From positions 3,844,001 to 3,908,000 of the forward strand of contig CBDEUR010000003.1 of assembly GCA_965243345.1 (NCBI GenBank): a stretch of DNA of 64,000 nucleotides. Direction: 5' to 3'. The notes beneath the pieces are model-generated. The model saw only the letters and a program-made list of their open reading frames with translations. It made no database searches and was not told where the DNA came from. This DNA is from Bin52 sp965243345. GTDB lineage: Bacteria > Pseudomonadota > Alphaproteobacteria > Thalassobaculales > Thalassobaculaceae. Numbering within the stretch: the first letter of the stretch is position 1; every line of letters begins with the position of its first letter. Below are positions 52,213 to 61,773 of this stretch, in pieces. The translations under genes and the position numbers were made by a program.

Positions 52213-53052
52213 ATGACAGGGTCCGGGGCGATCCGTCGACCCGGTCCGGACCCGACGGTGGACCGGGAACCGATCTCGGTGAGATCCGGGTCCTCAGAGA
52301 TCCGTCTTGCCAGGAACGCTGCCGAGATCGAGGCCGCGCAACAGCTCCGTTACAGGGTGTTCTACGAGGAAATGGGCGCGGTTCCCACTCCCGAGGCACG
52401 GCGCGCGCGGCTTGACTGGGACAGATACGACGCGGTGGCCGACCATCTCCTGGTCATCGATCACGAGGACGACGCGTCCATTGTCGCGACCTACCGTCTG
52501 ACCCGTCGCGAGGTCGCCGAGTCGACGGGCGGGTACTACACCGCCGGCGAGTACGACATCGGGCAGCTGGTCGCAACGCCCGGCACCATCATGGAACTCG
52601 GCCGCTCCTGCGTCGAGGCCCGCTATCGCACACGCACGACCATGAAGCTGCTGTGGACGGGAATTGCGGCCTACGTGTTCAGGCACGACATCCGCCTCAT
52701 GTTCGGTTGCGCCAGTTTCCCCGGCGTTGATCCCGACCGGCATGCCGTGGGGCTGTCCTACCTTCACCACCACCACCAGGCGCCCGTCGATCTCAGGCCG
52801 CGCGCTCTCGACGCGCTCTATGTCAACATGGACCGGGTTCCGCCCGACGCGATCGACGCCCGGCGCGCCTTTGCCGACCTGCCGCCCCTGATCAAGGGCT
52901 ACCTGAGGCTCGGCGGGTGGGTTGGCGAGGGCGCGGTGATCGACCGGCAGTTCAACACCACCGACGTCTGCGTCGTGGTGCGCACCGAGTCCGTGACCGA
53001 GAAGTACTACCGCCACTACGCCCGCGCCGCCGGAGACGCGACGGCCCGATGA
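52213..53052 (+). CDS. olsB: OlsB-like ornithine acyl-ACP N-acyltransferase
   Basis: The first step of ornithine-lipid synthesis: transfer of a 3-hydroxyacyl group to ornithine, making lyso-ornithine lipid. From ATG 52213 it has 279 residues of the GNAT-like acyltransferase type. It reads EIRLARNAAEIEAAQQLRYRVFYEEMGA, VADHLLVIDH, IMELGRSCVEARYRTRTTMKLLWTGIAAYV, MFGCASFPGVDP and LIKGYLRLGGWVGEGAVIDRQFNTTDVCVVV. It is followed, with ATGA overlap, by a PlsC-type acyltransferase that would do the second step. Confidence 0.9.
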   Translation: MTGSGAIRRPGPDPTVDREPISVRSGSSEIRLARNAAEIEAAQQLRYRVFYEEMGAVPTPEARRARLDWDRYDAVADHLLVIDHEDDASIVATYRLTRREVAESTGGYYTAGEYDIGQLVATPGTIMELGRSCVEARYRTRTTMKLLWTGIAAYVFRHDIRLMFGCASFPGVDPDRHAVGLSYLHHHHQAPVDLRPRALDALYVNMDRVPPDAIDARRAFADLPPLIKGYLRLGGWVGEGAVIDRQFNTTDVCVVVRTESVTEKYYRHYARAAGDATAR

Positions 53053-53972
53053 CGAAGGCGGCGACATCCATGACCGTCCTGGAACCCGGTACCGCCCTGT
53101 CGCCGCGCTCTGTCGGTCTCGCCGTCTCCCGCCTCGGCGCCTATGTCCTGCTGACCCTGGTCCTGTTGCCGTTCCAGCTGGCCGGGATGCTGGCGTGTGC
53201 GCCGCTCGCGCGCGCGATACCGCTGCTGCACCATCGGGCCGGTGCCCGCATCCTGGGCCTCGACATCAGGACCGAGGGCAGGCGGGAAGACCACGGTGCG
53301 ACGCTCTATGTCGCCAATCACGTGTCGTACTACGACATCATCGTGCTGGGCGCATTGCTGCCAGGCCGCTTCGTTGCCAAGCGCGAGGTCTCGGGCTGGC
53401 CGGGATTCGCCCAGCTCGCCTGGCTCACGCGCACCATCTACATCGAACGGCGAACCCGCGGCGCGCGGAGCGAGATCGACCAGCTCCGTACCGTGCTTGC
53501 CCGCGGTGACCGGCTGATCGTGTTCCCCGAGGGGACCAGTTCCGACGGCGTGCGGGTACTGCCGTTCAAGACCACGCTGTTCGCGTCGGTCGCCGGCGCG
53601 AAGGTGCGCGTACAGCCGGTGTCGGTGCGCTACACCAGGCTGGGGGACTGTCCGATCTCCCATGTGGACCGACCGCTGTGCGCCTGGTACGGCGACATGG
53701 ACCTCATGCCGCACCTGTGGCGGTCCCTGATGCAGGACAGGATCGGTGTCACGGTCCGGTTCCACCCGGCCATCGCGGCGGACCGGGTTGCCGACCGCAA
53801 GGAACTGGCGCGGCTGGCGCGCGCGGCGATTGCCGGCGATCTCGGAGAGCGCGCACCCGACTTGACCCCGGACCGTGTGGTGCTAGTCTGGCCGGGAGGC
53901 AGGATATCGGGAGACCGCAGGCACACCATGCCAGCACAACCGGCTGATCGCACCACGATCGGTGAGCGATGA
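53049..53972 (+). CDS. olsA: PlsC-type 1-acyl-acyltransferase (OlsA-like)
   Basis: An O-acyltransferase of the LPLAT family, 307 residues. It has a hydrophobic anchor (LGAYVLLTLVLLPFQLAGML), the NHVSYYD motif (HX4D), AKREVSGWPGFAQLAW and FPEGTSSDGVRVLPFK. Coupled by ATGA to the OlsB-like gene upstream, it is likely to acylate lyso-ornithine lipid, though phosphatidic-acid synthesis cannot be ruled out. Its stop overlaps the miaB start by 4 bases. Confidence 0.9.
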   Translation: MTKAATSMTVLEPGTALSPRSVGLAVSRLGAYVLLTLVLLPFQLAGMLACAPLARAIPLLHHRAGARILGLDIRTEGRREDHGATLYVANHVSYYDIIVLGALLPGRFVAKREVSGWPGFAQLAWLTRTIYIERRTRGARSEIDQLRTVLARGDRLIVFPEGTSSDGVRVLPFKTTLFASVAGAKVRVQPVSVRYTRLGDCPISHVDRPLCAWYGDMDLMPHLWRSLMQDRIGVTVRFHPAIAADRVADRKELARLARAAIAGDLGERAPDLTPDRVVLVWPGGRISGDRRHTMPAQPADRTTIGER

Positions 53973-55378
53973 CTGCAGCGCATCGCTGTCCCGGCGCGCA
54001 CCGCGCCAAGGGGCTCTTCATCAAGACCTACGGCTGCCAGATGAACCAGTATGATTCCGGCCGGATGGCCCGGGTCCTGGCGGACAGCGGCTATCGCGAG
54101 GTTTCCCGCGCGGACGAAGCCGAGCTGGTCATCCTCAACACCTGCCACATCCGTGAGAAGGCCACCGAGAAGGTGTTCTCCGAGCTCGGCCGACTCAGGC
54201 GGCTGAAGGCCGAGGCGGCGGCGCGCGGCGGACGGGTCATGCTGGCGGTCGCCGGCTGTGTCGCCCAGGCCGAGGGCGAGGAGATCACCGCGCGCGCACC
54301 ATGGGTCGACATGGTGTTCGGGCCGCAGAGCTATCACAGGCTGCCCGAACTGGTCGTGAAGGCCGGAGCGATGCGGGTGGACGCGACCACCGGCGCGCGC
54401 CTGGTCGATACCGAGTTTTCGGTGGAGAGCAAGTTCGATCACCTGCCCGCACAGCCGGCGACGAGAGCGAGCGCGTTCCTGACCGTGCAGGAGGGCTGTG
54501 ACAAGTTCTGCTCCTTCTGCGTCGTGCCCTACACCCGGGGCGCCGAGGTTTCGCGGTCCGCCGCGGAGGTGCTCGAGGAGGCGCGCAGGCTGGTGTCGGG
54601 CGGGGCGCGGGAGATCACCCTGCTCGGCCAGAACGTCAATGCCTGGCACGGCCAGGGCCCCGCGGGAGGCGAATGGACGCTGGGAGAGCTCATCGCGGCG
54701 CTTGCCGAAACCGACGGGCTCGACCGCATCCGCTACACGACCTCCCACCCCCGGGACATGGACGAAACCCTGATCGCGGCCCACCGCGACGTGCCCAAGC
54801 TGATGCCGTACCTGCACCTGCCGGTGCAGAGCGGGTCGGACCGGGTGCTGCGGGCGATGAACCGCAGGCACGGGACCGGCCTGTACCTGGAGACCGTCGA
54901 GCGGCTGCGCGTGGCGCGGCCGGATCTGGCGCTGTCGTCGGATTTCATCGTGGGCCACCCCGGCGAGACGGAGCAGGACTTCGAGGCGACGCTCGACCTG
55001 GTGCGCGAGGTCGGCTACGCCCAGGCCTACTCCTTCAGGTACAGCCCGCGGCCCGGCACGCCCGCGGCCGGGCGCGTGCAGGTGCCGGACGGGGTGAAGG
55101 CCGAGCGGCTGGCCCGGCTGCAGGCGTTGCTCAACGAACAGCAGCACGCGTTCAACCGCCGCGCCGAGGGGACGGTTCAGCCGGTGCTGGTCGAACGGAG
55201 CACCGACCGGGCAGGCCAGCTCGTCGGCCGCGGTCCCTACATGCAGGCCGTGCATTTTGACGGACCGGACCGGCTGATCGGCACCCTGGTCCGGGTGCGC
55301 ATCATCCGCGGGCTGGCCAAGAGCCTGTCAGGCAGGCTGGTCCCCGGCCCGAGCCAGGAGGAGAATTGCCGACCGTGA
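53969..55378 (+). CDS. miaB: tRNA-2-methylthio-N6-dimethylallyladenosine synthase
   Basis: A radical-SAM methylthiotransferase for A37 of tRNAs reading U-starting codons, 469 residues. The N-terminal UPF0004 domain has its three cysteines (TYGCQMN, LNTCHIREKA, VAGCVAQ). The radical-SAM loop is EGCDKFCSFCVVPYTRGAE, followed by LLGQNVNAW, and the C-terminal TRAM domain has VLVERSTDRAGQLVGRGPYMQAVHFDG. The start overlaps the upstream gene as ATGA. Confidence 0.97.
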   Translation: MTAAHRCPGAHRAKGLFIKTYGCQMNQYDSGRMARVLADSGYREVSRADEAELVILNTCHIREKATEKVFSELGRLRRLKAEAAARGGRVMLAVAGCVAQAEGEEITARAPWVDMVFGPQSYHRLPELVVKAGAMRVDATTGARLVDTEFSVESKFDHLPAQPATRASAFLTVQEGCDKFCSFCVVPYTRGAEVSRSAAEVLEEARRLVSGGAREITLLGQNVNAWHGQGPAGGEWTLGELIAALAETDGLDRIRYTTSHPRDMDETLIAAHRDVPKLMPYLHLPVQSGSDRVLRAMNRRHGTGLYLETVERLRVARPDLALSSDFIVGHPGETEQDFEATLDLVREVGYAQAYSFRYSPRPGTPAAGRVQVPDGVKAERLARLQALLNEQQHAFNRRAEGTVQPVLVERSTDRAGQLVGRGPYMQAVHFDGPDRLIGTLVRVRIIRGLAKSLSGRLVPGPSQEENCRP

Positions 55379-56385
55379 ACGTTGCACCAGGTGATGGCAA
55401 CCGGCTGACAGTGGAACTTCCCGATTACCAGTTGCTCCCGCCGCTGCTGGGCCAGCACGACCGGAACCTCGCACGGATCGAGCAGAAGCTGAAAGTCTCG
55501 CTCGCGTGTTTCGGCAGCACCATCGAGATCATCGGCGACGGCCGGCAGGCTCCGATCGCGCAGGCGACGCTCGAGGCACTGTACCGCCACCTGGAGAACA
55601 TGAACGGGTGCAAGTCGATGGATCTCGCGACGGTCGATGCGGCGATCAACTGGGCGTCACAGTCGGTGGGTCCCGATGGCGTGCCGGACCTGTCGTCATT
55701 CGATGACCCGCAGGCGACACTCGAGACCTGGTTGCGCCCGATCTCGCCGCGAACGGTCAACCAGCGCGACTACGTTGCCCGGCTGCTCGAGACGGATCTC
55801 GTGGTCGGGCTGGGGCCGGCGGGAACCGGCAAGACCTACCTTGCCGTGGCCGTCGCCATCGCCCTGCTCAAGCAGAACATGGTGGACCGCGTGGTGCTGT
55901 CGAGGCCGGCGGTCGAGGCCGGCGAGCGCCTCGGGTTCCTGCCGGGCGACATGCGCGAGAAGGTCGATCCCTACCTGCGCCCGCTCTACGATGCGCTGCA
56001 CGACATGATGCCCGCGGCCCAGGTCGAACGCCGCCTGGCCACGGGGGAAATCGAGATCGCACCGCTTGCCTTCATGCGCGGGCGCACTCTCTCGAACGCC
56101 TTCGTGATTCTCGACGAGGCCCAGAACACGACCCCGGTGCAGATGAAGATGTTCCTGACCCGCATGGGCGAGAACTCGCGCATGTGCCTCACCGGTGACC
56201 TGTCGCAGATCGACCTGCCGCGGGGCACCCGGTCGGGACTCGAGGATGCGCTCGGAATCCTGCGGGGAATGCCCGGCGTCGGCATCACCGAGTTCTCGTC
56301 GGCCGACGTGGTGCGCCACACCCTGGTGGCGCGGATCGTCGATGCCTACAACCGGCGCGATGCGGCCCGGGACGAGGCGACGTGA
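55366..56385 (+). CDS. PhoH-family ATPase
   Basis: An RNA-associated P-loop NTPase of the PhoH type, 339 residues. Walker A is GLGPAGTGKTYLAVAVA, followed by LSRPAVEAGERLGFLPGD, the Walker B FVILDEAQNTTPVQMKMFLTRMG and TGDLSQIDLPRG. The N-terminal KH-like part holds the RIEQKLKVSLACFGSTIEI segment. The start is TTG 55366 or GTG 55375; both follow the AGGAGGAG at 55357-55364 and overlap the miaB 3' end. ybeY follows with TGATG overlap, as in many bacteria. Confidence 0.94.
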   Translation: MPTVNVAPGDGNRLTVELPDYQLLPPLLGQHDRNLARIEQKLKVSLACFGSTIEIIGDGRQAPIAQATLEALYRHLENMNGCKSMDLATVDAAINWASQSVGPDGVPDLSSFDDPQATLETWLRPISPRTVNQRDYVARLLETDLVVGLGPAGTGKTYLAVAVAIALLKQNMVDRVVLSRPAVEAGERLGFLPGDMREKVDPYLRPLYDALHDMMPAAQVERRLATGEIEIAPLAFMRGRTLSNAFVILDEAQNTTPVQMKMFLTRMGENSRMCLTGDLSQIDLPRGTRSGLEDALGILRGMPGVGITEFSSADVVRHTLVARIVDAYNRRDAARDEAT

Positions 56386-56885
56386 TGGACGGTTGCGCAG
56401 CCAGCGGAGAGTCGGAACAACCGGTCGAGATCGTGGTCGCGTGCGAACTGTGGCGTTCCGCGTGTCCCGATATCGAGGAAGTGTGCCTTCAGGCCGTCCG
56501 GGCCGTCCTGGCGGAACGCCGGTGCGGCGAGGTCTCGGTCCTGCTCGACGGCAACCTCCGGGTCCGGGACCTGAACAGCGCCTGGCGGAACCGGGACATG
56601 CCCACCAACGTCCTTGCGTTTCCCGCCGGTCCGCCGCCGTCGCAGGGGGTGCCGCACCCGCTGGGCAGCATCGTGCTTGCCTACGAGACCGTGTGCGAGG
56701 AGAGCAGGGACCAGGGCCGGATGTTCCGCGATCACGCGGCACACCTGGTGGTGCACGGTACCCTGCACCTGCTGGGGTATGACCACGTGCGCGACGAGGA
56801 CGCCGCCGCCATGGAATCCCGGGAAAGCCGGATCCTGGGCAGCCTGGGGCTCGACGACCCGCACCGCGGGCGGGTGGATCGCTGA
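56385..56885 (+). CDS. ybeY: Endoribonuclease YbeY
   Basis: A metal-dependent RNase in 16S rRNA 3' maturation and ribosome quality control, about 166 residues. It carries WRNRDMPTNVLAFP and the zinc motif HLVVHGTLHLLGYDHVRDEDAAAME with three histidines. ATG 56385 shares a base with the phoH stop; GTG 56382 is an alternative one codon earlier. The corC-like gene starts in its stop codon. Confidence 0.96.
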   Translation: MDGCAASGESEQPVEIVVACELWRSACPDIEEVCLQAVRAVLAERRCGEVSVLLDGNLRVRDLNSAWRNRDMPTNVLAFPAGPPPSQGVPHPLGSIVLAYETVCEESRDQGRMFRDHAAHLVVHGTLHLLGYDHVRDEDAAAMESRESRILGSLGLDDPHRGRVDR

Positions 56886-57754
56886 TGGGGACGACCGGTT
56901 ACGCGGCGGATCACACCGGGCTTGCGGGCCGGGCGCGGCGAGTGCTGCGTTCCCTCGGGCTCGGGTCGAACGGCACCACGGTGCGCGACACGCTCGAGGA
57001 ACTGATCGAGGAGGGCGCCGGTGCGGCCGAAGTCGAGATCGACGCCCATGAACGCGCGCTGATCCGCAATGTCCTGGGGCTCCGGGACATTGTCGCCTGG
57101 GACGTGATGGTCCCGCGCGCCGACATCGTTGCCGTCGATATCGCCACCGACCTGCCGCAACTCTCGGCACGCATGGTGGAGGTCGCCCATTCCCGCCTTC
57201 CCGTGTACCGGGAAACCCTGGACGATGTCGTCGGCATGGTGCACATCAAGGACGTGCTGGCGCGGCTGAATACGGACCAGCCCGCGGCACTCGTCGAGCT
57301 GGTGCGCGAGGTCCTGTTCGTGTCCCCGACGATCCGGGCGCTGGACCTGCTGCAGGAAATGCGCATGTCGCGGCTGCACCTTGCGCTGGTGGTCGACGAA
57401 TACGGCGGCATCGACGGTCTGATCACGATCGAGGACCTGGTCGAGGAGATCGTGGGCGAGATCATCGACGAGCACGATGTCGAGGAGGCCGATCACATCG
57501 TCATGCAGTCCGACGGTTCCGCCATCGCGGACGCACGGACCACGATCGGGGAGCTCGAAGTGCTGTTCGGCACCGTCGTCGCCGATGAACAGCGCGACGA
57601 GGTCGAAACCCTTGCTGGACTGATCTTCGGCATTGCCGGGAGGATCGCGAGGCCGGGCGAGATCATCCGCCATGCCAGCGGTCTCGAGTTCGAGATCCTC
57701 GATGCCGACCCGCGGCGGCTGAAATCGGTCCGGATCAGGCCGCCGGCCGCGTGA
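56885..57754 (+). CDS. CBS-domain protein of the CorC/TlyC (HlyC) family
   Basis: A soluble CBS-pair protein followed by a transporter-associated CorC_HlyC domain, 289 residues. The first CBS region has DVMVPRADIVAVDIATDL and HSRLPVYRETLDDVVGMVHIKDVL. The second has LLQEMRMSRLHLALVVDEYGGIDGLITIEDLVEEIVGEI. The C-terminal domain carries DEVETLAGLIFGIAGRIARPGE. Homologues are linked to magnesium or cobalt efflux and to membrane functions. It lies between ybeY and lnt, the standard order. Confidence 0.94.
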   Translation: MGTTGYAADHTGLAGRARRVLRSLGLGSNGTTVRDTLEELIEEGAGAAEVEIDAHERALIRNVLGLRDIVAWDVMVPRADIVAVDIATDLPQLSARMVEVAHSRLPVYRETLDDVVGMVHIKDVLARLNTDQPAALVELVREVLFVSPTIRALDLLQEMRMSRLHLALVVDEYGGIDGLITIEDLVEEIVGEIIDEHDVEEADHIVMQSDGSAIADARTTIGELEVLFGTVVADEQRDEVETLAGLIFGIAGRIARPGEIIRHASGLEFEILDADPRRLKSVRIRPPAA

Positions 57755-57758
57755 TGCG

Positions 57759-59330
57759 GTGCAGGAACTGATCGTCACCAGGCTGTGTGCGCTGGCCCGC
57801 CTCGTCGGTGATGCCCGCGGTATCCGCGGCATTCTGCTCACCCTGTTCCTCGGCGCCCTGGCCTCCACCGCACTGCCCCCGCTGCATGTCCTGCCGGCGC
57901 TGGCCGCGTTCTCCGGGCTGGTCTGGCGACTCGAGCGGGCCGACACGCCCGCCGCCGCCGCCATGACCGGCTGGCTGTTTGCGCTGGGCTATCACGTTGC
58001 CGGGCTCTACTGGGTCTCGAACGCCCTGCTGGTCGAGAGCGACCGGTTTGCCTGGGCGGTTCCGTTTGCCGCCATCGGGCTTCCGATGGTGCTCGCGGTG
58101 TTCCCGGCGGCAACCCTGGCGACAGCGGCGATGCTGTCCCGGCCGCAGGAGCGGGCGCTGGCGGTCCTCGTGCTGTGGAGCCTGGCCGAATACCTGCGCA
58201 GCACCCTGCTGACAGGGTTTCCGTGGAACCTTGCAGGCTACGCGTTCGCAGGCTCCGACGCACTGTCACAGTCTGCCGCCTGGGTCGGCATTCACGGCCT
58301 CGGGCTGGCCGTGCTCGCACCGGCGCTGGCGCCGGCCCTGCTCACGGCCGCGCACAATCACCGTCCGTGGACCGCGCTCGCCGCCCTTGCGGTCCCGTTC
58401 CTGCTGTGGGCCGGCGGCGAGGCGCGGCTCGATACCGCTCCGCCGGACGCGGCGGCGGGCCCGGTCATCCGCCTGGTCCAGGGCAACGTTCTCCAGCACG
58501 AGAAGTGGGATCCGGAACGGCGAGATGCGCACCTCGCCCGCTATCGGCGCCTCACTCTCGACCCCGAGCCCGCGGTCCGCCAGCCGGGACTCCCGCCCGG
58601 TACCGTTCCGATAGCGATCATCTGGCCCGAGACCGCGGTGCCCGCCTTCCTGAACAGGCACACGGCCCTTCAGCACTGGCTCGATTCCATGGTGCCGGAA
58701 GGCGGAAGCCTGGTCGCAGGGGCGCCGGCGCGCGTCGGATCGAGGCTGTTCAACTCGGCATTCGTCTTCGACGGGCGCGGCATGGCGGCGGCCCGCTATG
58801 ACAAGGCCCATCTTGTTCCCTTCGGCGAGTACCTGCCGCTTCGCGGGCGGATCCCGTTGCCGGTGCTCTTCGAGTCCTTCATCGACTTTTCCCCGGGCCC
58901 GGGCCCGGTCTCCATTCCGGTGCCGGGCCTGGGGCTGGCAAGCCCGCTGATCTGCTACGAGGCGATCTTTCCGGGCGAGGTGGTGGCGGCCGGGGCGCCG
59001 CGGCCCGCGCTGCTGCTCAACCTGACGAACGACGCCTGGTACGGGCACAGCGCCGGTCCCTACCAGCACCGGACCAGCGCGCGCATGCGCGCCGTCGAGG
59101 AGGGCATTCCCATGGTCAGGGTGGCCAATACGGGAATCTCCGGTGTGTACGACGCCCTGGGCCGGACCGTCGCGGAGATCGGTTTCGGTGTCACCGGGGC
59201 GCTCGACGCCCGTCTGCCGCCGCCCCTGCCCGTCCCGACCGTCTATGCCAGCCACGGCGAGAGCGCCTGGGCCGGAATTGTTGCTCTCCTGCTTGGTCTC
59301 GTGCTGATGCTGCGCGTGGCGCGCAGGTGA
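57759..59330 (+). CDS. lnt: Apolipoprotein N-acyltransferase
   Basis: Adds the third acyl chain to outer-membrane lipoproteins at the periplasmic face. It has 523 residues from GTG 57759. Several hydrophobic helices form the N-terminal half (GILLTLFLGALASTALPPLH, WLFALGYHVAGLYWVSNALL). The nitrilase-like domain has the catalytic Glu in IWPETAVPAF, Lys in YDKAHLVPFGEYLPL and Cys in LICYEAIFPGEV. A final transmembrane helix ends the protein. The small HTH gene often found between lnt and metK is absent. Confidence 0.96.
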   Translation: MQELIVTRLCALARLVGDARGIRGILLTLFLGALASTALPPLHVLPALAAFSGLVWRLERADTPAAAAMTGWLFALGYHVAGLYWVSNALLVESDRFAWAVPFAAIGLPMVLAVFPAATLATAAMLSRPQERALAVLVLWSLAEYLRSTLLTGFPWNLAGYAFAGSDALSQSAAWVGIHGLGLAVLAPALAPALLTAAHNHRPWTALAALAVPFLLWAGGEARLDTAPPDAAAGPVIRLVQGNVLQHEKWDPERRDAHLARYRRLTLDPEPAVRQPGLPPGTVPIAIIWPETAVPAFLNRHTALQHWLDSMVPEGGSLVAGAPARVGSRLFNSAFVFDGRGMAAARYDKAHLVPFGEYLPLRGRIPLPVLFESFIDFSPGPGPVSIPVPGLGLASPLICYEAIFPGEVVAAGAPRPALLLNLTNDAWYGHSAGPYQHRTSARMRAVEEGIPMVRVANTGISGVYDALGRTVAEIGFGVTGALDARLPPPLPVPTVYASHGESAWAGIVALLLGLVLMLRVARR

Positions 59331-59422
59331 GCGACCGGCCCGGAAATTCGCTTGACCGTGCTCGGGGGATTCAGCAATGAAGGCCGCGGATCGCCTGCAG
59401 GATGCGGCAACGGAGGAGCGCG

Positions 59423-60592
59423 GTGACCCAGGGCAGCTACGTGTTTACCAGTGAATCGGTATCGGAAGGTCACCCGGACAAGATCTGCGACCTCATTTCC
59501 GATACCGTGGTCGATCTCTACCTCGCGGCCGACTCCCACAGCCGGGTTGCCTGCGAGACGCTCGCCACCACCAACCGGGTCGTGCTCGCCGGCGAGGTGC
59601 GCGGGCCGGACGGGGTTGCGGACGGCATCATCGACGCGGTGCGGGCGGCCATCCGGCGGGTGGGCTACGAGCAGGACGGGTTTCACTGGCGCACCTGCTC
59701 GATCGAGACCTACCTGCACCCGCAGTCGCAGGACATTGCCCAGGGAGTGGATGCGCAGACGGGCAACGATTCCGGAAACGTGGGCGCGGGTGACCAGGGG
59801 CTCATGTTCGGCCATGCCTGCCGCGAGACCGACGTGCTGATGCCCGCGGCAATCCACTACGCGCACGCGGTCCTGCGCGACCTCGCCCGGGCGCGGCACG
59901 CCGGCGAGGTGCCGGGTCTCGGGCCCGATTCCAAGAGCCAGATCAGCCTGCGCTACGAGAACGGCCGGCCGGTCGGCGCCGCCTCGGTGGTGGTCTCGAC
60001 CCAGCATGATCCCGGGCTCGGGCAGAAACAGGTGCGCGAACTGGTGCGCCCCTACGTGGAACGCTGCCTGCCACAGGGCTGGATGTGCCCGGAGGACGAG
60101 TTTCACGTCAATCCGACCGGCGTGTTTGTCACCGGCGGACCGGACGGGGACACCGGGCTGACCGGGCGCAAGATCATTGTCGACACCTACGGCGGTGCCG
60201 CACCGCACGGCGGCGGCGCGTTCTCCGGCAAGGACCCGAGCAAGGTCGACCGGTCAGCGGCCTACGCGGCGCGCTGGGTGGCGAAAAACGTGGTGGCGGC
60301 CGGGCTGGCGGACAAGTGCACGATCCAGGTCGCCTACGCCATCGGTCACCGCAGGCCGCTGTCGGTCCTCCTCGAGACCTACGGCACCGGCGTGCTGGAC
60401 GACGCGGAACTCGAGCGGCGGGTCCGGTCGGTGGTCGACCTGTCGCCGGGCGGCATTCGCTCGCGCCTGGAGCTCGGCCGGCCGATCTACGCCCGGACAT
60501 CGTCCTACGGACACTTCGGGCGTGAACCCGAGCCTGACGGCGGGTTTTCCTGGGAACGGCTCGACCTGGTCGACGCCCTCAGGCAGGGGTAA
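59423..60592 (+). CDS. metK: S-adenosylmethionine synthetase
   Basis: Makes SAM from methionine and ATP. GTG 59423 (VTQGSYVFTSESVSEGHPDK) after GGAGGAG gives 389 residues and matches the family N-terminus. Motifs are GDQGLMFGHACRET, GGPDGDTGLTGRKIIVDTYGG and GGGAFSGKDPSKVDRSAAYAARWVAKN. The 92-base leader was read for SAM-type riboswitches without a convincing match. The 3' end overlaps the convergent oxidoreductase gene by 14 bases. Confidence 0.97.
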   Translation: MTQGSYVFTSESVSEGHPDKICDLISDTVVDLYLAADSHSRVACETLATTNRVVLAGEVRGPDGVADGIIDAVRAAIRRVGYEQDGFHWRTCSIETYLHPQSQDIAQGVDAQTGNDSGNVGAGDQGLMFGHACRETDVLMPAAIHYAHAVLRDLARARHAGEVPGLGPDSKSQISLRYENGRPVGAASVVVSTQHDPGLGQKQVRELVRPYVERCLPQGWMCPEDEFHVNPTGVFVTGGPDGDTGLTGRKIIVDTYGGAAPHGGGAFSGKDPSKVDRSAAYAARWVAKNVVAAGLADKCTIQVAYAIGHRRPLSVLLETYGTGVLDDAELERRVRSVVDLSPGGIRSRLELGRPIYARTSSYGHFGREPEPDGGFSWERLDLVDALRQG

Positions 60593-61670
60593 CCCGGTCC
60601 GGTCCGGGGATGCGCACCGTCGTGCCGGTGCGGGCCGCCTCGTAGGCCGAGAGGATCATCTGCAGCGAGCGGCGCCCGTCCTCGACCGTCACCGGCGGCA
60701 GGGTGCCGCGGACCAGGGCGTCGACGAAGCGAAGCGGGCTCTGCTGGTGAAACGCCGGGGTGTCCTGGAACCCCGGTGTCACCGGCACCACCTGCCATGA
60801 CCGCGTGGCCGGATCCTCGAGCGCGCCGGCATCGAGCAGGCACAGCCTGAGGAAGCCGCCGTGCGTGACGTCGCGCGAGGCAAGGTCGACGCCCGAGAGG
60901 ATCGCGGTCCCCCGGGTCCCGAAGATCTCGACCGAGGCGTCGCCGGCGGCAAAGGTGACGCTGGAGCAGAGTTCGCAGGCCGGGCCGTCGTCGTAGAGGA
61001 AGACGGCCAGCCCGAGATCCTCCACGGCGCGGTCGAGCGCGCGGTGCGAGACCGTCGCCATCACCGCGTCGGGTTCGCCGAACAGCCAGCGGATGAGATC
61101 CGCGCCGTGACATCCCTCGTCCAGCAGCGCCCCGCCACCCGCCTGGAGGGGGTCGTGCATCCAGCCGGGCAGGACGTCCGGGCGGCGCAGGCCGTAGAGA
61201 TGGCCGTGCCTGACCCGCACCAGGGTGACGGTGCCGAGACCGCCGCCGTCCACCAGCCGTTTCAGTTCGTGACTGGCCGGGTCGAACCGCTTGGGGTAGC
61301 CCTGCATGAAGGTGATGCCGGAGGCATCCACCGCGCGCCTGATCCGGTCGCAATCTGCCATGGTCGTTGCCAGCGGCTTCTCGCACAGCACGTGGCACCC
61401 GGCGGCCGCGGCGCGTTCGACCAGGTCGGCGTGGCGCACCGTTTCCGAGGTGATGCAGATCGCGTCGCAGGCGTCCAGCAACCGTTCAAGGTCCGGCACA
61501 TACCGTGTGCCTGCGGCCCGAGCGCCCTCGCGCCCGCGCCCGGCATCGTCGTCCCAGATCCCCACGAGCTCGGCCTGGTCCGACGCGGCGAGCGCCCGGG
61601 CCCAGAAGGTTCCGTGGTACATGGCAAGGCTCGCGATCCCCACCCGGACGGGAGGCGTGAGGGCCATCAT
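60579..61670 (-). CDS. Gfo/Idh/MocA-family oxidoreductase
   Basis: An NAD(P)-dependent dehydrogenase of 363 residues from ATG 61670 (after AGGAGG). The N-terminal motif VRVGIASLAMYHGTFWARAL is unusual because the typical GxGxxG has become GIASLAMYHG. The lysine motif HVLCEKPLATT is intact, as are GGALLDEGCHGADLIRWLFGEP and PLRFVDALVRGTLPPVTVEDGRRSLQMILSAYEAAR. The altered nucleotide loop raises doubt about cofactor mode. It is divergent from a sulfatase gene, suggesting joint handling of a sugar or sulfated compound. Confidence 0.88.
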   Translation of the reverse strand: MMALTPPVRVGIASLAMYHGTFWARALAASDQAELVGIWDDDAGRGREGARAAGTRYVPDLERLLDACDAICITSETVRHADLVERAAAAGCHVLCEKPLATTMADCDRIRRAVDASGITFMQGYPKRFDPASHELKRLVDGGGLGTVTLVRVRHGHLYGLRRPDVLPGWMHDPLQAGGGALLDEGCHGADLIRWLFGEPDAVMATVSHRALDRAVEDLGLAVFLYDDGPACELCSSVTFAAGDASVEIFGTRGTAILSGVDLASRDVTHGGFLRLCLLDAGALEDPATRSWQVVPVTPGFQDTPAFHQQSPLRFVDALVRGTLPPVTVEDGRRSLQMILSAYEAARTGTTVRIPGPDRVTPA

Positions 61671-61773
61671 CGGGTCCTCCTGCTGCAGTCTGGGCAGCCA
61701 GTCTACGCGGGCGCGGCCCGACGGCGAGGGTTCTGGTAGAGTGAGCCCGCCCCTGCCCCGCACGGAAACCGCC

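Noticed and set aside
59331..59422. SAM-responsive riboswitch ahead of metK
   Set aside because: The leader was compared by eye with SAM-II and SAM/SAH consensus elements and did not match; a covariance-model search would be needed to revisit it.
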